Below, piece by piece: positions 59,901 to 64,000 of a stretch of 64,000 bases of DNA. The notes beneath the pieces are model-generated. The model ran no database searches. It saw only the letters and a list, made by a program, of their open reading frames with translations, and had not been told where the DNA came from. The stretch is taken from positions 8,433,001 through 8,497,000 of the forward strand of contig JAWUZG010000056.1 of NCBI GenBank assembly GCA_036785705.1, written 5' to 3'. Origin of the DNA: Acanthornis magna. Taxonomy: Eukaryota; Chordata; Aves; Passeriformes; Acanthizidae. Each line of letters begins with the position of its first letter. Position 1 is the stretch's first letter. A program made the position numbers and the translations under genes.

Positions 59901-61863
59901 AGCTAAAATACAATTACATAAAAGCTCTGGAATTCTACTGAAGTACTCAGAGCCTCCAGAAAAGGAGGCCAGAAGTGACTTAACCAGTCTTTTACAAAAA
60001 AAATTCTCTCACCCTGATTTCTGCATTAGGCACTAAATGGTCCTGCTTTTTTCTCTACCACTGAACATATAAAATTGTGTTTTAAATAGCAGCAGAGTTA
60101 TATGATTAGGATTTTGTTTGTTTTGCTCTGCTGAGCTTCACATAAATCTCAGCAAGTCACTAGATGGCACCAAAAGTAGTTAATTTTTAGATACTGCAAT
60201 AAAGCAAAACTGGAAGAGCCCCTGCAAAAGCACTGTTGGAAGTGAGTGAGAATCTACAGCAGACAATTGGGCAGCAGAACTTCTGCTTGAATTTCATGCT
60301 GTAACTTTGCACAAAACAGAGCAAATACTTTTCAGACATGTATGTAAATCCTGTGAATTTTTTAACCCAGGACATTAAATGGCTTTGCTGAATCAAGACA
60401 TAAATTATTTCAAAGCAATCTCAGTCAAAACCAGTGCTTATTGAAAAGAATAAAACACACTGGGTGAATCTCGGCCTTGGTGATGAGAGGTTTGAACGCT
60501 TTTGTATAGAAGGATTCAATTCCCTGGTCTTGCCGCACTGGTTTAAACTCTTTCCAAATATGCAAGCTTGATCTAGAAGTTTTAAACTCAATTTAAATGG
60601 TGCAGTACTGGAGATACACCATGTGCCTGTGACCACAGTAAAATGACATTGGTGTGTATCTGCTAATCGTGGTTTTACTTTGTAATCTCTTGAAATTACA
60701 GGTGGTATGTCAATGACCACTGACTATTCTTCTGTAATTCATAACATCAAAATATTTCACCTCATGAGGAAAGCTGCTTTACTCTACCACTTTCATTAGA
60801 CACATGGGAGCATCAACACATATCTCAACCTTCCAGAGAAAAGCCTGTTGGACATCCTGCCTTTCAGGATTCTGGTGTGTTGAACTAATGACTGTCAGTT
60901 GCCAAAACGTCACAAAGCAGAGTATCATTGCCAGAACTGAGGAAAGCAGATCCATCTATAACTAATTAATATCACAGCAACGATGTAGGAATGGAACAGA
61001 TTCTGACCAACATCGTAACATTCCTGTAAAGGCTCAAAAGCTCCTTTAAACTGGATGTTAAAAGAAGGTACTTAAAATTTACTTAAAATTCTGGAGACTG
61101 AGAAAGGTTAGAGTTATTCTCCCCACAAATCTTATGACCACTTTCATATTTTTAAGGCTATTACAAGAAAAGCTTTTAATGACAACCTCAAATGTTCATC
61201 AGAAAATTCCAGGAGCACATTGGAAACGTCAGATTGAGTTTTAAATGTTAGAGCAAATACTAATAGTATGGAAATAGACTTTTTAAGGACTTTAGTATTA
61301 CAACATCATAGTACTTGTATAAACAGTTCTCCAGATGGGACTGTAAAAGGTTAGTAAGTGCTTGAAGTAACAAAGTCTGTGGAAGAGGATAAATCACTGA
61401 TTTGATACCACACAAATAATGCCAGTAGGGCTTTTACAGACAGTATCTGATTTGAGGGAAGAATATCTGTCATTCACAGACCTTTTATAATAAATATGAT
61501 TATTGATTGCTCTGTACTGATAGGAAGTAGGTTCTGATGGTTCCCAATTAAGAAGTGAAAAGAGAAAATGGGACTTAAAGATACTTATGGACAACTAATA
61601 GTTTTAAACAGGAAAGCACACTATTTTCTGTTTTCTTCTTTTTTAATTTTAGCTTCTCTCAAAGTCAAAAGGCTTGGACTGGAAAAAAATGTTGAGACTC
61701 CATGATGTGCAAACCAAGCTTGGAGTTAGCCTAGAGGAAATGCTGACCATTGTCGAGGAGGTATTACATCCTGAGCCTTACAGCGCAGAGGAAATTTGTA
61801 AATGCCTGGGAATTAGCCTGGAGGAGCTCCGCTCTCAGATCCTTAGTCAAAACATGCAAGATG
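29614..61863 (+). CDS. GALK2: N-acetylgalactosamine kinase, N-terminal 322 residues (8 exons; 3' end outside window)
   Basis: GALK2 is a cytosolic GHMP-family sugar kinase that phosphorylates N-acetylgalactosamine at C1 with ATP, a salvage step toward UDP-GalNAc; it also has weak galactokinase activity (family knowledge). Exons: 29614-29666, 31619-31707, 32928-33051, 38016-38106, 41054-41200, 53748-53846, 56565-56717, 61653-61863 (967 nt). Visible motifs are the galactokinase signature [15 protein letters not shown] (about 42-56), the ATP-binding GHMP loop [11 protein letters not shown] (139-149), and GGGMDQS (186-192), whose Asp190 is the expected catalytic base. All junctions are GT-AG and phases close. 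The protein is about 458 residues in mammals, so the final roughly 135 residues, including the third GHMP motif, lie past 64000. The start codon has a full Kozak context (GCCGCCATGG). Confidence 0.97.
29667..31618 (+). other. GALK2: GALK2 intron 1
   Basis: A GT-AG intron of 1952 bp that begins inside the CpG island and turns AT-rich. No repeat family recognised. Confidence 0.9.
31619..31707 (+). CDS. GALK2: GALK2 coding exon 2 (residues 18-47 plus 1 nt)
   Basis: Completes Arg, then [20 protein letters not shown] and RAPGRVNLI plus G of Gly48. The acceptor is TTTCAG|ATT and the donor ATAG|GTAAAA. It carries the first half of the galactokinase signature. Confidence 0.97.
31708..32927 (+). other. 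GALK2: GALK2 intron 2
   Basis: A GT-AG intron of 1220 bp, AT-rich. Nothing else recognised. Confidence 0.9.
32928..33051 (+). CDS. GALK2: GALK2 coding exon 3 (residues 48-88 plus 2 nt)
   Basis: Completes Gly, then [20 protein letters not shown] and a second half ending LANTNSSY plus TT of Leu89. The acceptor is TGGTAG|GAG and the donor TACTT|GTACGT. The alternative donor four bases further on would bring a stop into frame. Confidence 0.97.
33052..38015 (+). other. GALK2: GALK2 intron 3
   Basis: A GT-AG intron of 4964 bp. It contains one CR1 fragment in reverse orientation (about 33551-33800). Otherwise AT-rich unique-looking sequence. Confidence 0.9.
33551..33800 (-). mobile_element. CR1 LINE fragment, reverse orientation
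   Basis: Starts with TCACAGAATT and AGGTTGGAAGGGACTTTTGA, the reverse complement of the CR1 3' tail. It continues with CCCCAAAACTGGATGCAATA and the 'GCTGAACATAGGGAAATAAT' region that is typical of reverse-oriented CR1. Many substitutions, so an older insertion. The right edge is approximate. Confidence 0.85.
38016..38106 (+). CDS. GALK2: GALK2 coding exon 4 (residues 89-119)
   Basis: Completes Leu, then [20 protein letters not shown] and [10 protein letters not shown]. The acceptor is TTGCAG|GGA and the donor CAG|GTAAGA. 91 nt, ending in phase 0. Confidence 0.97.
38107..41053 (+). other. GALK2: GALK2 intron 4
   Basis: A GT-AG intron of 2947 bp. It contains short direct and inverted repeats only: a 9-bp-arm palindrome near 39109-39130, and an AACTTTATTCAAAA word repeated about 48 bp apart near 40354 and 40402. 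No transposon recognised. Confidence 0.85.
41054..41200 (+). CDS. GALK2: GALK2 coding exon 5 (residues 120-168)
   Basis: Starts [20 protein letters not shown], contains the nucleotide-binding loop [17 protein letters not shown] and ends ANGKTLSK. The acceptor is TGTTAG|GAA and the donor AAG|GTAATT. 147 nt, phase 0. Confidence 0.97.
42121..42151. repeat. GAGATATTCTT short tandem repeat
   Basis: TGAGATATT is repeated three times in about 31 bases, with variable CT inserts. A local slippage-type repeat. Confidence 0.8.
42241..42269. repeat. 11-bp tandem repeat (AGGCAGAGCTC), 2.6 copies
   Basis: Units at 42241-42251 and 42252-42262 are identical, and a partial third ends at 42269. Simple tandem duplication in GALK2 intron 5. 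Confidence 0.9.
45372..45395. repeat. Inverted repeat, 10-bp arms, 4-nt spacer
   Basis: ATCTATCAAA, AATC, TTTGATAGAT. A perfect short hairpin in AT-rich sequence of GALK2 intron 5. No function evident. Confidence 0.85.
48740..49045 (+). mobile_element. Ancient CR1/L3-like LINE 3' relic
   Basis: The order of words resembles the ORF2 C-terminal end of old amniote L3/CR1 elements: 'ATGAATGTAATTGATGGAGT', 'GATAGGAATCAATTGTTTGT', 'AGAGCCAGGAGGTATGAAAT', 'CTTCACCTGATAAGGTGTAG' and 'GGGAGTCTGGACAAATTCTT'. It is heavily diverged and non-coding. Edges are approximate. Confidence 0.7.
49301..49401 (+). mobile_element. CR1 LINE 3' tail
   Basis: A short 3' end: a GGGCCAGGAGAGGGATTTGA stretch, then AGATCCTTGGGGGTCTCTTC, then ATATCCTGTAATTCGGTGAT, in the order and spacing of CR1 tails. 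Truncated and diverged. Confidence 0.8.
49898..49995 (+). mobile_element. Possible MIR/L3-tail-like ancient SINE relic
   Basis: The order GTGATTGATTCACATGACTT, then 'AACAAATCATGTAAGTATCT', then 'GTGCTGTCTCTAAATTGAAG', then ATAACAGCAGCCTTATAGGA follows the MIR/L3 core layout (GTGTGACCTTGGGCAAGT ... CTCTGTGCCTC ... ATAATAATA). Highly diverged, so a tentative call. Confidence 0.45.
50868..51020 (-). mobile_element. Ancient L3/MIR-like SINE relic, reverse orientation
   Basis: 'CTCCTCATTTTACTGAGGAA', 'GAGCCAGAAATTGAGCCCAG' and 'AGTGCCCTGTTTCAGTCATA' followed by TGACCATCCTTTT match, in order, the reverse-oriented core and tail of old amniote L3/MIR-type repeats. Diverged; edges approximate. Confidence 0.6.
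53748..53846 (+). CDS. GALK2: GALK2 coding exon 6 (residues 169-201)
   Basis: Starts [20 protein letters not shown] and then [13 protein letters not shown], with the presumed catalytic Asp190. The acceptor is TTTCAG|GTG and the donor ACT|GTATGT. It lies after a 12.5 kb intron. Confidence 0.97.
53847..56564 (+). other. GALK2: GALK2 intron 6
   Basis: A GT-AG intron of 2718 bp with a T-rich tract at 55012-55043 (19 uninterrupted T at its end). Nothing else recognised. Confidence 0.9.
56565..56717 (+). CDS. GALK2: GALK2 coding exon 7 (residues 202-252)
   Basis: Starts [20 protein letters not shown], passes through [17 protein letters not shown] and ends ECRLATK. The acceptor is CAATAG|GCC and the donor AAG|GTAACG. 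153 nt, phase 0. Confidence 0.97.
56718..61652 (+). other. GALK2: GALK2 intron 7
   Basis: A GT-AG intron of 4935 bp. Near its 5' end is a possible alternative terminal exon (56844-56936 plus UTR). It also holds a 27-base T run (58175-58201) and a GC- and CpG-richer block at about 58790-59030. Confidence 0.88.
58175..58201. repeat. Poly(T) run of 27 bases
   Basis: An uninterrupted T run. It could be the poly(A) tail of a minus-strand retroposed sequence, but no source gene, element body or target-site duplication was recognised beside it. Confidence 0.9.
61653..61863 (+). CDS. GALK2: GALK2 coding exon 8 (residues 253-322 plus 1 nt)
   Basis: Starts [20 protein letters not shown], includes [20 protein letters not shown] and ends SQNMQD plus G of Val. 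The acceptor is TTTTAG|CTT and the donor GATG|GTGAGC. 211 nt. This is the last GALK2 exon in the window. Confidence 0.97.
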
Positions 61864-64000
61864 GTGAGCATATATGAAATGGTGGGGTTTACTGTACAAT
61901 GTTTGTATTATATAAAAAGTTTAAGCATTAATAAGTAGTGCAAGTGGAAGTCTTGCCAGAATACTTGGCTGGAATCTTGGTTGGGAAGTGAAAGAATTGA
62001 TACCGTCATCAACTGATATTTTCATTCTAACTCGTAACTTGAAATAGAGCAAACCTTTGGTTTTGATTGAACTGTTTCTAAAATGATAAAAATAGCAGAT
62101 CACTTAACTGATGTTCCAGACCAGCATAGATGGGCTTGTGTTTCTCTTTTTAACTGATAAATACATCATCACTTCCTAAAACATGCACTGGGCAGCAAGT
62201 CATCTTTGTCCCTCCTGAGAAAGAAGTTTCTGTCACTATTAATATTTCTTTTTCTTGTGGGAAGATATTGGTGGAGATGAACAACTTACTATTTAAAATA
62301 TTTCCCATATACTATTGTTTAGGATTATACCATGCAGTCATGGGTGTTGTCACACGTGAAATGTATCCTGGATGCATATAATACCAAATAATAGAGAATT
62401 TATGAAATAATTTGTTTTCTTTCATAACAGGTTTCCAATTGAGATCAGAATCTTTCTGTAAGAACTACATAGAATCCTTCCTTGTTTCCATTCTGTAGCC
62501 CCAATACAGCCCCAATATTTTGGAGCCAGATTACATCCTTGTCAGTCCTTCCCAAGACTGCTTTCAGGAATGTATACATTTCATGTATATAGATCTATAA
62601 CATATCTATCTATACTGACACTTACTTAAATAATCTGTCCATCTGGAGTGATCGTAAATTTTGTATATTGGCCAAGGACGAGGTCCTGCATCTTTAACCT
62701 GTTTTGCACCCCAGTGGTATCAGACAGTATGAGACTATCTTACTGTCTAATTACACTGCCAGAGGATACCAGGATAGAATAAGATATCTTAAGCCAGCTC
62801 TTTATCTCCACAGAAAGAGTTTTGATAACTTTGTACTGTCTGTACATGAGGAATATATGAACCATGTACCTGCACTCTGCAGCATTTTCATGGGAAACTG
62901 CAAGGTTGTAAATCTCTTACTCTGTCCCTGTACTCTCCCCTTCATGAAACAATGCAAGACTATTAACTTACAGATGTTTATACTCCTTATACCTGGTTTA
63001 TAAAACAAAATTCTACAGTTCTGCAGAATTGAGTTGTTTATACAGGTTATCTTGATTTTTTTTCAAAATACAATGTCTGGATGAAAAATTTAAACATAAA
63101 AGCTATAGAAGAAACTCAAAGGAAATTTTATACTGTAGCTCTGAATACCATTTGCAGATGTTTGCTGAACAGAATCTCTTAAACTTGCATGACTGTGATT
63201 TCATTTGATAAGACCAATTAAAAAGGGTTATGCTGAAAGCCTCTTTGCATGTACAATATAAAATTAAATAACAGATTTCTGTAAAACTTATGCAGAAGAA
63301 ACAAGACAGATGCAGAAAGAAACTAAATCTGCTGGGTTTGTTACACCCTATACAAATTACGCGTTATGTTGGCTTTGGAACACCAGAGGCTGTTTGAAGA
63401 AAATATTTTTCTTACTTCCCCTCTACTTTCCCACTCTATTTTAATGACAATGCCTGGCTTCTTCATGTGAGAGAGAGAAAACATACTGTCAAATAAGTAA
63501 GCTCTGCAGAGATTTTCAGAGTGTCCTTGAATTTCTTTGTTCAACATGAAGAAAAATCCATAACATTTAGGGAATCTTTTCATGCCCAGGGATTGTTACA
63601 AACATTGTTTTGTACTGGCATTGTGTCTCAAGTTTAAGGATCTAAAAGTGCTCTGTACATACTCGTTTAGCCTTAAGTCCAGCCTTCCCTCCTCTACTGT
63701 TCCAGTGACAGTACTGTATACTTACATAAAGTTTTACCAGTATGTAAGGATGACCAGATAAAAACTCCACATCTCAAAGGAACATGGTATGGACCAGCTT
63801 TGGTCAAGTCCCAGGCCAGGTCTGGAAGCACACAGCAACTCTGCATCCCTTTTACAGGCAAGTATTCAAGGATTTCTGCAGTTCCCCGATGTACAGCCCG
63901 TTCATTCCCCACGTTTGGAGAAGGAGAGATGGTGTCTAAAGCCTCTCTAAACTTCTTGCATTTGTTCCTTGGCCAATTCAAAATCCTGAGTTTAAAGCTC
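61864..64000 (+). other. GALK2: GALK2 intron 8 (runs off the window)
   Basis: Sequence after the exon 8 donor. The expected exon 9 (beginning around Val323-Leu-Ile-Phe-Lys-Leu) was looked for and is not present before 64000. No repeat or nested gene recognised. Confidence 0.85.

Noticed and set aside
61864..64000. Further GALK2 exons or the start of the neighbouring gene at the right edge
   Set aside because: No stretch encodes the expected exon 9 sequence. The open frames here are short and unrelated.

Overview
The window is vertebrate nuclear DNA, most likely from a bird. Intron-rich, AT-rich sequence carries two CpG islands and few transposable elements. The recognisable elements are CR1 LINE fragments with the ATTCTGTGA-type end, plus very old L3/MIR-like relics. 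Introns are short by mammalian standards. CR1 also occurs in other sauropsids, so 'bird' is an inference from compactness and repeat content.

There are two protein-coding genes in head-to-head arrangement. COPS2 (COP9 signalosome subunit 2) is on the minus strand and complete: 13 coding exons from the start codon at 27627 to the stop at 6843, giving 1332 nt and 443 residues, the family's normal length. GALK2 (N-acetylgalactosamine kinase) is on the plus strand and runs off the right edge: 8 coding exons from the start codon at 29614 to 61863 encode the first 322 residues, and the last roughly 135 residues lie beyond 64000. Every exon junction was worked out from splice sites and reading phase, and all phases close.

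Layout: 1-6240 is gene-free sequence downstream of COPS2 (its far 3' UTR may reach into it). 6253-6842 is the likely COPS2 3' UTR with an AATAAA signal. 6843-27627 is COPS2, with a 9 kb first intron. 27130-27980 and 29395-29960 are the two CpG-rich promoter regions; a CR1 LINE tail (27991-28538) sits between them. 29614-64000 is GALK2, with a 12.5 kb fifth intron that holds a cluster of ancient repeat relics.

The two proteins work in unrelated processes (ubiquitin-ligase regulation and amino-sugar phosphorylation). Their pairing is the conserved vertebrate COPS2-GALK2 neighbourhood, not an operon or pathway unit. I found no tRNA, rRNA, CRISPR array, intact retrovirus or novel multi-gene system. 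The points most worth checking are a GC-AG intron in COPS2, a possible alternative terminal exon in GALK2, the CR1 insertion between the divergent promoters, and a perfect 14-bp-arm palindrome in the left flank.
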